From Aliiglaciecola lipolytica (GTDB taxonomy: Bacteria; Pseudomonadota; Gammaproteobacteria; Enterobacterales; Alteromonadaceae): a DNA stretch of 64,000 nt. The notes under the pieces were generated by a model. That model had not been told where the DNA came from and did no database searches. It worked only from the letters and a program-made list of their open reading frames with translations. The translations under genes and the position numbers were made by a program. Shown one piece after another: positions 35,853-44,873 of this stretch; position 1 is the first letter of the stretch; every line of letters starts with the position of its first letter. The DNA lies in contig NZ_JAHKPT010000033.1 in the NCBI RefSeq assembly GCF_018860635.1, forward strand, positions 18,910-82,909, read 5' to 3'.

Positions 35853-37213
35853 TAGTTGGCCTCCGCAGTCGCTGTGGTGCGAGCTGGTGTGTACTCAGCC
35901 GCATCGTATTCTTCAATTTCTACTGACTTTCTTGCCATGTAAAACAAAGTTTTTATGTATGCAAACAGTAAGAAAGCATACAGCGTCAAATACATCGCCA
36001 AGCTGACCCCAACGTTTTCTGGCGCAATATCAGTTACCGCATCCGCCGTGGTTAATATGCCGCTTACTAAATAAGGTTGGCGACCTATTTCGGTAACGTA
36101 CCATCCCGCCAAAGTTGCCACCCAACCTGAAAATGTCATCCCAATGAAGAATTTCAGCATCCATGGTGAAAGTGACTTTTTCCGCCATAAGTAGAAGCTC
36201 GCTAACCAACTACTGAATAGCATGAGCATTCCTAGTCCAACCATGATTCTAAAGCCATAGAACACCGGCTTAACGGGGGGATGTTTGCCTTCAAATTCGT
36301 TTAGACCTCTAATTTGTCCGTCTGGATCATGGGTTAAGATAACGCTGGCCATCTTTGGAATGGCGATTTCTAAATGGTTAGTGCGCTGCTCTTCATCAGG
36401 GACAGCAAATAACAGTAGTGGTGCGCCATTTGTTGTTTCCCAAACGCCTTCCATTGCTGCAACTTTTTGAGGCTGATGCTCAAACGTATTAAGCCCATGC
36501 ATGTCACCCATAATCACTTGTAATGGTGTGAGTATTGCGGCTAGGAAGATAGCCGTTTTTAAAGCTAAATTAGGGGCTTTTTTGTTATCGCCTCGAAGGA
36601 TTCGGTAGGCTGAAATTCCGGCAATTAAAAAACAAATGGTTAACCCTGATGCTAACAGCATGTGCCCTAATCGATATGGAAATGATGGATTAAAAATAAT
36701 CTCAAACCAGTCAACCGCATAAGCTACGCCATCGCGCATCTCAAAACCTGTTGGGGTATGCATCCACGAGTTAAGGGCTAAAATCCAAAACGCTGAAAGT
36801 GAGGTTCCTATTGCAACTATAAAGGTAGATAAAGTATGGAGCCAAGGCGGCACGCGGTTAATACCAAATAACATCACGCCTAAGAAGGTTGCCTCTAAGA
36901 AAAACGCAGTCATTATTTCGTAGGCCAAGAGTGGCCCCGCAATATTACCTACCGTAGCCATGAAACCTGGCCAGTTGGTGCCAAATTGAAATGACATTGT
37001 AATGCCACTCACCACACCCATTGCAAACGTGAGGGCGAATACCTTTACCCAAAAACGGTAGATTCGCATCCACACTGGATGTTTACTAATGTGAAAACGA
37101 ACGCGGAAATAGAAAAGCATCCAGCACATAGCAATGCTTATGGCTGGAAATAAAATATGAAAACTAATGTTAGCTGCAAATTGAATGCGAGAAAGTAGCA
37201 TTACATCTGCCAT
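35852..37213 (-). CDS. cydA: Cytochrome bd-type ubiquinol oxidase subunit I (CioA type)
   Basis: Haem-bearing subunit of the quinol oxidase. 453 residues, about nine helices, with the N-terminal haem-ligand region LLSRIQFAANISFHILFPAISIAMCW, GVVSGITMSFQFGTNWPGF, the TAFFLEATFLGVMLFG helix, and GHMLLASGLTICFLIAG. The quinol loop (GLNEFEGKHPPVKPVFYGFRIMVGLG) is short, the mark of cyanide-insensitive CioA rather than E. coli CydA. AGGGGG six bases before ATG 37213. A GbsR/MarR regulator gene ends 105 bases upstream on the same strand and may control it. The symbol cioA would be equally apt. Confidence 0.94.
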   Translation of the reverse strand: MADVMLLSRIQFAANISFHILFPAISIAMCWMLFYFRVRFHISKHPVWMRIYRFWVKVFALTFAMGVVSGITMSFQFGTNWPGFMATVGNIAGPLLAYEIMTAFFLEATFLGVMLFGINRVPPWLHTLSTFIVAIGTSLSAFWILALNSWMHTPTGFEMRDGVAYAVDWFEIIFNPSFPYRLGHMLLASGLTICFLIAGISAYRILRGDNKKAPNLALKTAIFLAAILTPLQVIMGDMHGLNTFEHQPQKVAAMEGVWETTNGAPLLLFAVPDEEQRTNHLEIAIPKMASVILTHDPDGQIRGLNEFEGKHPPVKPVFYGFRIMVGLGMLMLFSSWLASFYLWRKKSLSPWMLKFFIGMTFSGWVATLAGWYVTEIGRQPYLVSGILTTADAVTDIAPENVGVSLAMYLTLYAFLLFAYIKTLFYMARKSVEIEEYDAAEYTPARTTATAEAN

Positions 37214-37317
37214 TGAAACCCCCTAGCGGCGCTGATTTTAGCCGTTGTTTATTTAAATTTAAAACTCGATGAATTTAACCCTGCGTACGACGATAATCTG
37301 CTTTTTGCATGTTTGAT

Positions 37318-37863
37318 TTAACTGCTTTTTAGGAACTTATCCTTCATATCTAAGACCTTTCCGACGCCTGAACCTAACTTCATTAAGGTTGCCATTTTTT
37401 CAGGACTCAGACGTTGCAGTTCTTCACTCCACTGTGTGACGTTTTCTAATAAGTCATGGATCTCTTGTAACTGTCGTTGCGCATATTCTTCTTGTTGATT
37501 TGCCGGTGTAACCAAAAGAGTATCTCGAAGCACGCTCATAGTGGGTTCAATTTCCCGTTTTCGACGCTCTTCAAATACTTTATTGGCCATATCCCAAATG
37601 CTGCCTAAAGATTTAAAATAGTCTTTTCTATCTCCGGGAACATGATGCATTTGCACTAGTCGCCACGACTGTAATTCTTTCAATCCCATACTGACGTTAC
37701 CGCGAGAAACATTCAGGGCCTCTGCAATATCATTTGCGCTTAAAGGCTCTTCACTTATTACTAAAAGCGCATACATTTGACCAACAGTTCGATTAAAACC
37801 CCATCGACTACCCATTTCACCGAAATGCATAACGAAGGTTTCTATCATGGGTGTCATTTTCAT
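37318..37863 (-). CDS. GbsR/MarR-family transcriptional regulator
   Basis: About 181 residues with the GbsR-type winged helix: FGEMGSRWGFNRTVGQMYALLVISEEPLSANDIAEALNVSRGNVSMGLKELQSWRLVQMHHVPGDRKDYF, followed by a long dimerisation helix region. GbsR-type proteins bind small ligands and repress transport or membrane genes. ATG 37863 is chosen over an in-frame TTG six bases upstream. It precedes the bd oxidase genes by 105 bases on the same strand, and a palindrome lies just upstream of its own start. I infer autoregulation and possible control of the oxidase. Confidence 0.85.
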   Translation of the reverse strand: MKMTPMIETFVMHFGEMGSRWGFNRTVGQMYALLVISEEPLSANDIAEALNVSRGNVSMGLKELQSWRLVQMHHVPGDRKDYFKSLGSIWDMANKVFEERRKREIEPTMSVLRDTLLVTPANQQEEYAQRQLQEIHDLLENVTQWSEELQRLSPEKMATLMKLGSGVGKVLDMKDKFLKSS

Positions 37864-37884
37864 AATCAAGACTCTTTTCTGAAG

Positions 37885-37902
37885 TTTCAGTAATTTCTGA
37901 AA
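37885..37902. promoter_or_regulatory. Candidate operator upstream of the GbsR-type gene
   Basis: TTTCAG (37885-37890) and CTGAAA (37897-37902) form a palindrome with a six-base spacer, 22 bases upstream of the regulator start. A further TTTTCTGAA half-site lies at 37876-37884. The position suits autorepression. A hypothesis only. Confidence 0.35.
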
Positions 37903-38349
37903 ATTATAAACACTAATTGATGCAGATCAAATATTATTTTATTTATTTGTGTTTGCTATTGGCGGAATGGTTAAGAGTTTCGGTGAGGATTTTTGTATGA
38001 AATATGCTTTTTGTATTGAGCGAAGAATAATATTTAAACCAAATTAGCAGCGTTTATTGCGATTAGATCCCTACTTAATCGCCAATAAAGGGGGTCTTTT
38101 TGGATGTTTTTTTCAACACATTTTAGCCGTTAGAAAGCGAACTGGCGATGGAGGCAGCTAATTGATATTCATAAAAATTTTATACTTTTTCATTTTTTGT
38201 TAATCCACTTCTTAAACAAAATAATTTTCTAAATAAAATATTTTTTTGAAATTTTAACGAAAGGCTAATGGTCTTTAACTTACATAATGGACTACATTGT
38301 TCAAAAAGTAGCCCGTTTTTCACAACTAAATATTTTGAGGATACGATTT
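37903..38349. other. AT-rich intergenic region before the bufferin operon
   Basis: About 450 bases without a supportable gene. The part from 38160 to 38290 is very AT-rich and probably holds the bufferin promoter. I looked for ECF-sigma-type GTAACC/CGAA boxes and a CueR-type operator and saw neither. AGGAT (38338-38342) precedes bufA. Confidence 0.4.
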
Positions 38350-38703
38350 ATGAAACATAACAATTCGATTAAAACTGCTTTACTTATTGGTGCCACTCTT
38401 GCCGCTTCTCAAGTCGCCGTTGCTAAACCAAATGATCAATTATCATTAGCAGATGCGACACCTGAAAAAGTGAAAGTCGCTTTCCAAGAATGGAAAGATG
38501 GCAATAGACTACGTGGACGTAAAGACAAGTGTTATGGGATTGCTTTAGCCGGTGAGAACGATTGTAAAGCTGGCGCTGGCACAAGTTGTGAAGGGACTTC
38601 TACCGTTGATTTCCAAAAAAATGCATGGACTTATGCACCTAAAGGTTCATGTGAATACATAATCACACCAAATGGTGCTGGTTCTAAAGACCCAATTGCT
38701 TAA
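38350..38703 (+). CDS. bufA: BufA1-type bufferin precursor (DUF2282)
   Basis: Precursor of a ribosomally made, post-translationally modified periplasmic metal-binding peptide. 117 residues: signal peptide about 1-25 ([18 protein letters not shown]), then a core with four cysteines at 61, 72, 80 and 101 in the DUF2282 pattern [27 protein letters not shown]...GSCEYI. In characterised bufferins an MNIO enzyme turns core cysteines into thiooxazole-type groups that bind copper. ATG 38350 with GAGGAT eight bases upstream is preferred over an upstream frame to 38287. First of four genes: bufA, bufB, bufC, doxX. Confidence 0.9.
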   Translation: MKHNNSIKTALLIGATLAASQVAVAKPNDQLSLADATPEKVKVAFQEWKDGNRLRGRKDKCYGIALAGENDCKAGAGTSCEGTSTVDFQKNAWTYAPKGSCEYIITPNGAGSKDPIA

Positions 38704-38718
38704 GCGTTTCATTTCCGA

Positions 38719-39567
38719 ATGATAAAGCTAACTGAATTGCCCGCAGATGCGGGCATTTGTTTAAAACCAGAACATTTTGACGCTATACCAAGTAAGGTTG
38801 ATGGTCATTTATGGTTCGAAGTTCATGCAGAAAACTACCTGATGCAGGGTGGTCCTAGACTTGCAAAATTACAGGAAGTTGCACAGCGATTTCCGTTAAG
38901 CATTCATGGTGTTGGGGCTTCGCTTGGTGGACCAAACCCACTTAATCCCGAGCATCTCAAGCGATTGGTTCGTTTAGTCAATTCGGTTCCTACCGCAGCT
39001 TTTTCTGAACATATAGCTTGGTCAGGTGCTGACGGAAATTATATGGGCAATTTAATGCCTACACCAATTACCACTCAATCTCTTCTTCGTACTGCCGAGA
39101 ATATTGACCAGTTACAAAATGCAATTCAACGGCCCATACTGATAGAGAATCCTGCTAATTATCTCAACTTTAAATCTGACATGTCCGAAGCGGAATTTAT
39201 GATGTTTTTGGTGAATAAGACTGGCTGCGGTATTTTGCTGGATGTTAACAATTTATTTATAAGCGCGAACAACACTGGGATTGACCCACAGCAATACATT
39301 GGCAATCTTGAAGCTACAGCTATCGGTGAGATTCATGTGGCTGGTCATTCGGTTGACCCTATCGAGAAAGATTTGTTAATTGACTCTCATGATAGTGATG
39401 TGTCGAATGCGGTTTGGGCACTTTTAAATGATGCTTTAAGTCACATTGGTCCTTGTCCTGTGCTGATAGAGCGAGATGCAAATTTACCGCCGTTTGCTGA
39501 ACTGCTGGCAGAACGCAATATTGCACGAGAGCTAATCCAAAGTAGTAAAGTTGTTAGCTATGAGTGA
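38719..39567 (+). CDS. bufB: MNIO-family bufferin-modifying enzyme BufB (DUF692)
   Basis: Multinuclear non-haem iron-dependent oxidase that modifies the cysteines of BufA. 282 residues in a TIM-barrel fold with family metal-site motifs: AGICLKPEHF, WFEVHAENYLMQGGP, LSIHGVGASLGG, FSEHIAWSG, ILIENPANYL, LLDVNNLFISANN, EIHVAGHSVD, DSHDSDVS and VLIERDANLP. It follows bufA after 15 bases and overlaps bufC by eight, so the module is translated together. Confident family; the substrate follows from context. Confidence 0.94.
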   Translation: MIKLTELPADAGICLKPEHFDAIPSKVDGHLWFEVHAENYLMQGGPRLAKLQEVAQRFPLSIHGVGASLGGPNPLNPEHLKRLVRLVNSVPTAAFSEHIAWSGADGNYMGNLMPTPITTQSLLRTAENIDQLQNAIQRPILIENPANYLNFKSDMSEAEFMMFLVNKTGCGILLDVNNLFISANNTGIDPQQYIGNLEATAIGEIHVAGHSVDPIEKDLLIDSHDSDVSNAVWALLNDALSHIGPCPVLIERDANLPPFAELLAERNIARELIQSSKVVSYE

Positions 39568-40300
39568 TTTTCATTTCGCCTTAATGGGCTATGTACAAAC
39601 TGGAGACATACAAGATGTCACCGAACATCTTGATGATGGACAAAATAAACGTCGCTTGGCGGTATATCGGAACACCTTTATTAGTAGTTGTATTGATGCG
39701 TTGCAACGCAAGTACCCAAGTGCTGAGAAGTTATTAGGTGAGGACTTCTTTAAAACCTTAACTCGACAATTCTGTTTAACTAACCCGCCCACATCACCTG
39801 TTTTGGCAGAATATGGTGAAATTTTTCCTGAGTATTTAAACGATTTTTTGCAACATAATCATCCTGAACTTAGGTATTTATGGGATATATGTAAATTGGA
39901 TCGAGCTTGGCATCATGCCTATTTTGCCGATGATAAACCTTCTCTTGGTCAAGATGAAATTGAATCCCTAATTGAAGATATCGAATCGAAATCACTGTCT
40001 TTGCACCCCAGCGTGCAGTTAATCAAAAATGATTGGTCGGTATCGTCTTTATGGGCACAGTTAAGAGTCAGTAACCTAAGCGAACAAGTCGCCATCGAGA
40101 ATACAACTGAAAACCTTCTATTGTGGCGAGACAATAGCAGCATTTTGCATCGAGTCATTTCTGAATCAGAGAGCCTATTTATTTCTAGTATTTACGCAGG
40201 CCGAACTTTAGGTCAAGCCGCGGATGTGGCGATGCAAAATGGTGAAATAGACATAAGTGAAATATTTAGTCAGTTACTACTTAATAAATTACTAACATAA
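39560..40300 (+). CDS. bufC: BufC-type partner protein (DUF2063)
   Basis: Partner of the MNIO enzyme, thought to recognise and present the precursor peptide. About 246 residues with an N-terminal DUF2063 DNA-binding-like domain: FHFALMGYVQTG, RRLAVYRNTFISSCIDALQRKYPSAEKLLGEDFFKTLTRQFCLTNPPTSPVLAEYGEIFPEYLNDF, then a variable C-terminal domain. ATG 39560 lies within the end of bufB; a TTG nine bases upstream is possible. The bufB-bufC overlap is typical of these operons. Confidence 0.9.
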   Translation: MSDFHFALMGYVQTGDIQDVTEHLDDGQNKRRLAVYRNTFISSCIDALQRKYPSAEKLLGEDFFKTLTRQFCLTNPPTSPVLAEYGEIFPEYLNDFLQHNHPELRYLWDICKLDRAWHHAYFADDKPSLGQDEIESLIEDIESKSLSLHPSVQLIKNDWSVSSLWAQLRVSNLSEQVAIENTTENLLLWRDNSSILHRVISESESLFISSIYAGRTLGQAADVAMQNGEIDISEIFSQLLLNKLLT

Positions 40301-40312
40301 GAGAAAAAAAAT

Positions 40313-40843
40313 ATGAAAGCCCTAATGAACCTATATGCTGACATCACGGCCAAAGTCAGCTTGTATTTGACCGACATAACATTACTTCTTGCTAGGCTAT
40401 TAGCAGCAAGTGTGTTTTTTCAATCAGGATTAACAAAGTGGAATGGGTTTCTTAGTTTTAATCCGGATAAATATGATTTATTTTTATATGAATTTTTCTG
40501 TCCAGATCCAGTTCGTGAGGGGGCGTTACTGCTGTGTGATCCTAATACGTTAGATTACGTCGAAGGGTCTACTATTGTGTCCTTTATTGAAACACTTGCT
40601 GTTTCTGCTGGGGTGGCTGAAATCGTGCTTCCGGTGATGCTCGCTTTTGGCTTTCTGACTCGTGTTGGAGCTGCTGGCTTAATTGGTATGACGTTATTTA
40701 TTCAATTAGCTGTATTCCCTTCGTGGGATCACTGGTGGAATCCTGCAGTTTGGTGGTTTATTGTATTGTTGGCCGTACTTAGTATGGGGCCAGGGAGGAT
40801 ATCTCTCGATAAATTATTGGGCTTAGAAAAAAGCCGAGCATAA
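40313..40843 (+). CDS. DoxX-family membrane protein of the bufferin operon
   Basis: 176 residues, four hydrophobic helices (LLLARLLAASVFFQSGLTKWNGF, FIETLAVSAGVAEIVLPVMLAFGFL, RVGAAGLIGMTLFIQLAVF, WNPAVWWFIVLLAVLSMGPGRISLDKLLG), the DoxX pattern. Between helices 1 and 2 is a loop with two cysteines (EFFCPDP and LLLCDP), a plausible periplasmic metal- or thiol-active site. Twelve bases after bufC. DoxX proteins recur in bufferin operons and may supply redox or export functions, but the exact role is unknown. Confidence 0.85.
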   Translation: MKALMNLYADITAKVSLYLTDITLLLARLLAASVFFQSGLTKWNGFLSFNPDKYDLFLYEFFCPDPVREGALLLCDPNTLDYVEGSTIVSFIETLAVSAGVAEIVLPVMLAFGFLTRVGAAGLIGMTLFIQLAVFPSWDHWWNPAVWWFIVLLAVLSMGPGRISLDKLLGLEKSRA

Positions 40844-41371
40844 TGTATCCCTTGCTAAGTTAGTTAGCCAGAGTTTGGGTTGACTAAAGTATCCTTAAAT
40901 ATAGGCGCCTACATCAAAAGTAGTGCGTCTATGCCATTTATTCCACTGCTTCCGATATAACTCGATATTTAGCACTCATCTTCAATTTATATTTTCCTAC
41001 GCAGTACATGAGATAAATATTCCTGCTCTGTCCTTAGTCGCTTCGAGCAAGCTTTATTTGCCGCCTTTAGTGCAGCGCAAAGCGCCATCTATTAATAATC
41101 AATTAAACTAACTCATGAATTACAGTCATGTATTAATGAAATAATATCATTTTTATTCATGAGTTGAACCGCGTATAAAACCCACTCTGCTTCGACTTTA
41201 GATTTTTACTTTACACATATTGCCGTTGATTCTTGATAGTCCGTTAGGCCCAAACCCTGAGGCTGTGAAAGCGATGGCCGACAAGGAAGGCCGCAAAATA
41301 AAGTTGCAAAGTCTAAAACAAGCTAACAATAAATTTAGGTTTTATCTCAGATAAATTGGATACAAATCACG
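40844..41371. other. Intergenic region before mesX with short coding-like remnant
   Basis: About 530 bases with no clear gene. A 44-codon plus-strand frame from TTG 41220 to TAA 41354 reads LPLILDSPLGPNPEAVKAMA then DKEGRKIKLQ; the LILDSPLG start recalls a strand of beta-CASP metallo-beta-lactamase enzymes, so this may be a gene fragment (weak). The mesX promoter must lie here, but I see no obvious Met box or SAM riboswitch. Confidence 0.35.
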
Positions 41372-42346
41372 ATGACTAAAGATTTTATATTTACTATTAA
41401 CAAGGTTGCTTTTGATGAAAATTATCATCCCTCAGACAACACTCGTATCACGACCAATTTTGCTAATTTAGCAAGAGGACAGAGCCGTCAAAAGAACTTA
41501 CGCAACGCTTTAAATATGATTGACAATAGTTTTAATGGCATGGCCTGTTGGGATAATCCCAATGGAGATCGTTATTCGGTAGAACTTGATATCATCACCG
41601 TTGATATTGACATTGAAGGCAGTGGTCGTAGCTTCCCATCGATTGAAATTTTAAAAACCAATATTGTTGACCACAACACCAACAAACGCATAGAAGGCAT
41701 TGTCGGCAATAACTTTTCCTCTTATCTGCGAGATTATGATTTCAGCGTATTGTTGTTAGAGCATAACAAGAATCAACCGAAATTTAGCATTCCCGATAAT
41801 TTTGGCGACCTCCACGGGAAACTGTTTAAATCTTTTATTAATTCAGATGCCTATAAACAGCACTTCAAAAAACTCCCAGTTATCTGTCTCAGTGTTTCGG
41901 ATAACAAAACCTATCACCGGACTGAAAATCAACATCCGATATTAGGTGTTGAATACCAGCCAAATGATTCATCGTTGACGGAACTATATTTCAAAAAAAT
42001 GGGATTACAGGTTCGTTATTTTATGCCGCCCAATAGTGTCGCGCCTTTGGCTTTTTATTGTTGCGGTGATTTGCTTAATGATTACACAGCGCTTGAGTTG
42101 ATAAGTACCATCAGCACCATGGAAACATTTCAAAAGATCTATCGACCTGAAATCTATAACGCCAATGCAGTTGCGGGAAAATGCTATCAACCAAATTTGC
42201 AAAATCAGGATCATTCACTGACTCAAATCGTGTATGACCGCGAAGAACGCAGCCAGTTGGCTAATGAGCAAGGAAGATTTGCTGAGGAGCATTTCATTAA
42301 ACCCTACCAAAGAGTCCTTGAGCAGTGGTCTGCTAATTACGCTTAA
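41372..42346 (+). CDS. mesX: MesX, DUF1852 partner of folate-independent methionine synthase
   Basis: DUF1852 protein of 324 residues (MTKDFIFTINKVAFDENYHPSDNTRITTNFANLARG, LDIITVDIDIEGSGRSFPSIEILKTNIVDH, GLQVRYFMPPNSVAPLAFYCCGDLL). The family is known almost only beside MesD-type core methionine synthases, where it is required for methionine formation in vivo and the system needs oxygen. It has no signal peptide or membrane helix. The gene is followed by mesD after 31 bases. Its chemical role is unsettled. Confidence 0.9.
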   Translation: MTKDFIFTINKVAFDENYHPSDNTRITTNFANLARGQSRQKNLRNALNMIDNSFNGMACWDNPNGDRYSVELDIITVDIDIEGSGRSFPSIEILKTNIVDHNTNKRIEGIVGNNFSSYLRDYDFSVLLLEHNKNQPKFSIPDNFGDLHGKLFKSFINSDAYKQHFKKLPVICLSVSDNKTYHRTENQHPILGVEYQPNDSSLTELYFKKMGLQVRYFMPPNSVAPLAFYCCGDLLNDYTALELISTISTMETFQKIYRPEIYNANAVAGKCYQPNLQNQDHSLTQIVYDREERSQLANEQGRFAEEHFIKPYQRVLEQWSANYA

Positions 42347-42377
42347 CATTTAACTCCAATATAAGACTTTATTTATT

Positions 42378-43406
42378 ATGAAAACACTATTACCTACATC
42401 AACTGCCGGCAGTTTACCTAAACCCTCTTGGCTTGCGCAGCCTGAGACACTTTGGTCACCTTGGAAATTACAAGATGAAGCGCTAATTGAGGGGAAACGA
42501 GACGCTTTACGCTTGTCATTACAAGATCAACAGCAAGCAGGAATTGATATTGTCAGTGACGGTGAGCAAACCCGTCAGCATTTTGTGACAACTTTCATTG
42601 AACACCTTGATGGTGTCGATTTTGAAAAACGTAAAACCGTTAAAATTCGTGATCGTTATGATGCCAGTGTACCCACTGTCGTTGGTGCTGTTGCTCGTCA
42701 AAAGCCAGTTTTTGTTGAAGACGCCAAATTTTTACGTCAGCAAACCAATCAACCGATTAAATGGGCCCTACCAGGTCCTATGACGATGATAGATACCCTG
42801 TATGATAACCATTACAAAAGCCGTGAGAAATTAGCTTGGGAATTCGCCAAAATTCTCAATCAAGAAGCCAAAGAATTAGAAGCAGCTGGTGTTGATATTA
42901 TTCAATTTGACGAGCCTGCATTTAATGTGTTTTTTGATGAGGTAAACGATTGGGGAATTGCTGCTTTGGAAAGGGCAATCGAAGGGCTTAAATGTCAAAC
43001 TGCTGTACATATTTGTTATGGTTATGGCATAAAAGCTAATACAGATTGGAAAAAGACGTTGGGCTCTGAGTGGCGACAATATGAAAAAGCCTTTCCCAAA
43101 TTGCAAACATCTAATATCGATATTGTTTCACTGGAATGTCAAAACTCTCGTGTTCCTATGGATCTGATTGAACTTCTTAGAGGTAAAAACGTGATGGTAG
43201 GGGCGATTGATGTCGCAACCAATAAAATAGAGACAGCAGAGGAAGTGGCTAGTACCTTAAGAAAAGCCTTAGAGTTTGTCGATGCTGACAAGCTCTATCC
43301 TTCAACCAACTGTGGCATGGCTCCTTTATCACAACAAGTGGCACGAGCTAAACTTGCTGCTTTGAGTGCAGGGGCAGAAATACTGCGAACAGAACTCTCT
43401 AGTTAA
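42378..43406 (+). CDS. mesD: MesD-type folate-independent methionine synthase
   Basis: 342 residues corresponding to the catalytic C-terminal barrel of MetE without the N-terminal folate domain. Seen: TSTAGSLPKPSWLAQPE, DIVSDGEQTRQHFVTTFIEHLDG, WALPGPMTMIDTLYD, DIIQFDEPAFNV, the zinc-ligand segment TAVHICYGYG, and STNCGMAPLSQQVARAKL with the second zinc cysteine. It forms methionine from homocysteine with a methyl donor other than 5-methyl-THF that is not established. Pairing with mesX identifies the MesD branch. Confidence 0.92.
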   Translation: MKTLLPTSTAGSLPKPSWLAQPETLWSPWKLQDEALIEGKRDALRLSLQDQQQAGIDIVSDGEQTRQHFVTTFIEHLDGVDFEKRKTVKIRDRYDASVPTVVGAVARQKPVFVEDAKFLRQQTNQPIKWALPGPMTMIDTLYDNHYKSREKLAWEFAKILNQEAKELEAAGVDIIQFDEPAFNVFFDEVNDWGIAALERAIEGLKCQTAVHICYGYGIKANTDWKKTLGSEWRQYEKAFPKLQTSNIDIVSLECQNSRVPMDLIELLRGKNVMVGAIDVATNKIETAEEVASTLRKALEFVDADKLYPSTNCGMAPLSQQVARAKLAALSAGAEILRTELSS

Positions 43407-43495
43407 GAGAGTTCGACTTAACAATATTTACCTATAAGTTCGCAACCTAATTTTAATTGAGTGTTAAAAGCAAAAAGGCAGTGAACCTAAAATAT

Positions 43496-44350
43496 ATGAA
43501 TATCATTAAGTATTTAGTTTGTTTGCAAGTTTTCTTGGCAACAGAGGTTTTAAGTGGGGAGACATCGTTATTTTTAGATAATGGTGAATATCAAATCCCC
43601 GCTATTTACTCCGCTCCAACTGGTATGGACAAATATCCCGCGATAATTTTACTCCACGGTACTGCATCGAATAAAAATGAAGTAGGTGATTTATATGCGA
43701 TATTAGCCAAAAGGCTAAGAGACAATAATATCGCATCGATTAGAATTGATTTTGCGGGTACTGGCGATAGTGAAGTGGACTATAGTCAATACACATTAGC
43801 CAGTGCAGTGCGTGATGCAGATATGGCAAGGGGGTTTTTAATCGAACAGCCGAAAATTCTAGCCGATTCTCTGGCGGTACTGGGATTTAGTCAAGGCGGG
43901 TTGATTGCGCAATTGTTAGTGATAGAGCATCCCGAACTCGCTGCACTGGTAACTTGGTCATCGGTTGCGGGCGATGGTGGTGAACCGTTTTCAAGCCAGT
44001 TTGAGCAGTATTATGCTGAAGCTAAAAATAACGGCGTGGCTGAATTAACATTCGAGTGGCGCGCACCGTTAAATTTAAGTTTGCAATGGTTTGAGCAGGT
44101 TAAAAAACAGAAGTCATTAACTGAGCTGGCGAATTATCCTGGTGCAGTTTTAGCCATTGCTGGTGGTGCAGATACTATTGTTGACCCTATATCTTCGCTT
44201 AGATTGATACAGGCAGCAGGCTCTGAGGATGCTCAAGCGGTAGTATTGAAAGGGGCGGATCATGTATTTAATGTTCTCGACCCAACGGCAACAGAAGACG
44301 AGGTTTTACTGAAAATTACTTTGCAATGGTTACTGGAAAAGTTACATTAA
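43496..44350 (+). CDS. Exported alpha/beta hydrolase
   Basis: About 284 residues from ATG 43496, with a signal peptide (MNIIKYLVCLQVFLATEVLSG). The alpha/beta-hydrolase core is clear: oxyanion-type LLHGTASNKNE, RIDFAGTGDSE, nucleophile elbow LGFSQGGLIAQLL, acid region GGADTIVDP and histidine in GADHVFN. It resembles periplasmic or extracellular esterases and dipeptidyl-peptidase-like hydrolases with an AXE1/BD-FAE-type fold. The substrate cannot be told. A 13-codon longer frame to 43457 exists but would bury the signal peptide. Confidence 0.85.
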   Translation: MNIIKYLVCLQVFLATEVLSGETSLFLDNGEYQIPAIYSAPTGMDKYPAIILLHGTASNKNEVGDLYAILAKRLRDNNIASIRIDFAGTGDSEVDYSQYTLASAVRDADMARGFLIEQPKILADSLAVLGFSQGGLIAQLLVIEHPELAALVTWSSVAGDGGEPFSSQFEQYYAEAKNNGVAELTFEWRAPLNLSLQWFEQVKKQKSLTELANYPGAVLAIAGGADTIVDPISSLRLIQAAGSEDAQAVVLKGADHVFNVLDPTATEDEVLLKITLQWLLEKLH

Positions 44351-44411
44351 ATTCACACTTAACCTTTGATTAGGTGCATTTTAACTAAAATAGACTGAGT
44401 GAATTTAACCG

Positions 44412-44873
44412 TTGGAAAATATAAGTATACGAAAAGCGATAATAGGCGACCTTGAAAAGTTAATAGAATTAGAGCAAAAGTTGATTGCGGCCGAACGTCC
44501 CTTTAACTCGATTTTAAAAGCAAAAGATGCAACTTATTACGATATTGAAAATTTAATAACCAGTCCATCGTCATATTTGGCGGTAGCTGAATTCGAGGGC
44601 GAGATAATAGCCACGGGTTATGCGCAAATTCGAGAGTCGAAACGAGCCCATAAACACGATCATCATGTTTATTTAGGCTTTATGTTTGTAGCTCAAGAGT
44701 ATCGTGGTCAGGGGATTAATAAACGAATTATGCAAACATTAATTGCTTGGGGCAGGGAACAAAATTTGGATGATTTTTATCTGGATGTTTACGCCACTAA
44801 TGAATCAGCGATCAAAGCTTATCGAAAAGCGGGGTTTGCTGAATCCACTTTTGAAATGAAACTAAACTTTTAG
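44412..44873 (+). CDS. GNAT-family N-acetyltransferase
   Basis: 153 residues with a full GNAT fold: ISIRKAIIGDLEKLIELEQKLIAAERP at the N-terminus, acetyl-CoA motif VYLGFMFVAQEYRGQGINKRIMQTLIAW at about 89-116, and motif B DDFYLDVYATNESAIKAYRKAGFAES. The start is TTG 44412; no better start or clear ribosome-binding site is visible. Stand-alone gene between the hydrolase and the lipocalin. Substrate unknown. Confidence 0.88.
   Translation: MENISIRKAIIGDLEKLIELEQKLIAAERPFNSILKAKDATYYDIENLITSPSSYLAVAEFEGEIIATGYAQIRESKRAHKHDHHVYLGFMFVAQEYRGQGINKRIMQTLIAWGREQNLDDFYLDVYATNESAIKAYRKAGFAESTFEMKLNF

Noticed and set aside
37903..38349. ECF sigma-factor promoter or copper-regulator site for the bufferin operon
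   Set aside because: No GTAACC-type or CueR-type palindrome could be found by eye.
40923..41111. 62-codon plus-strand frame after doxX
   Set aside because: No ribosome-binding site and no protein-like pattern; treated as intergenic.
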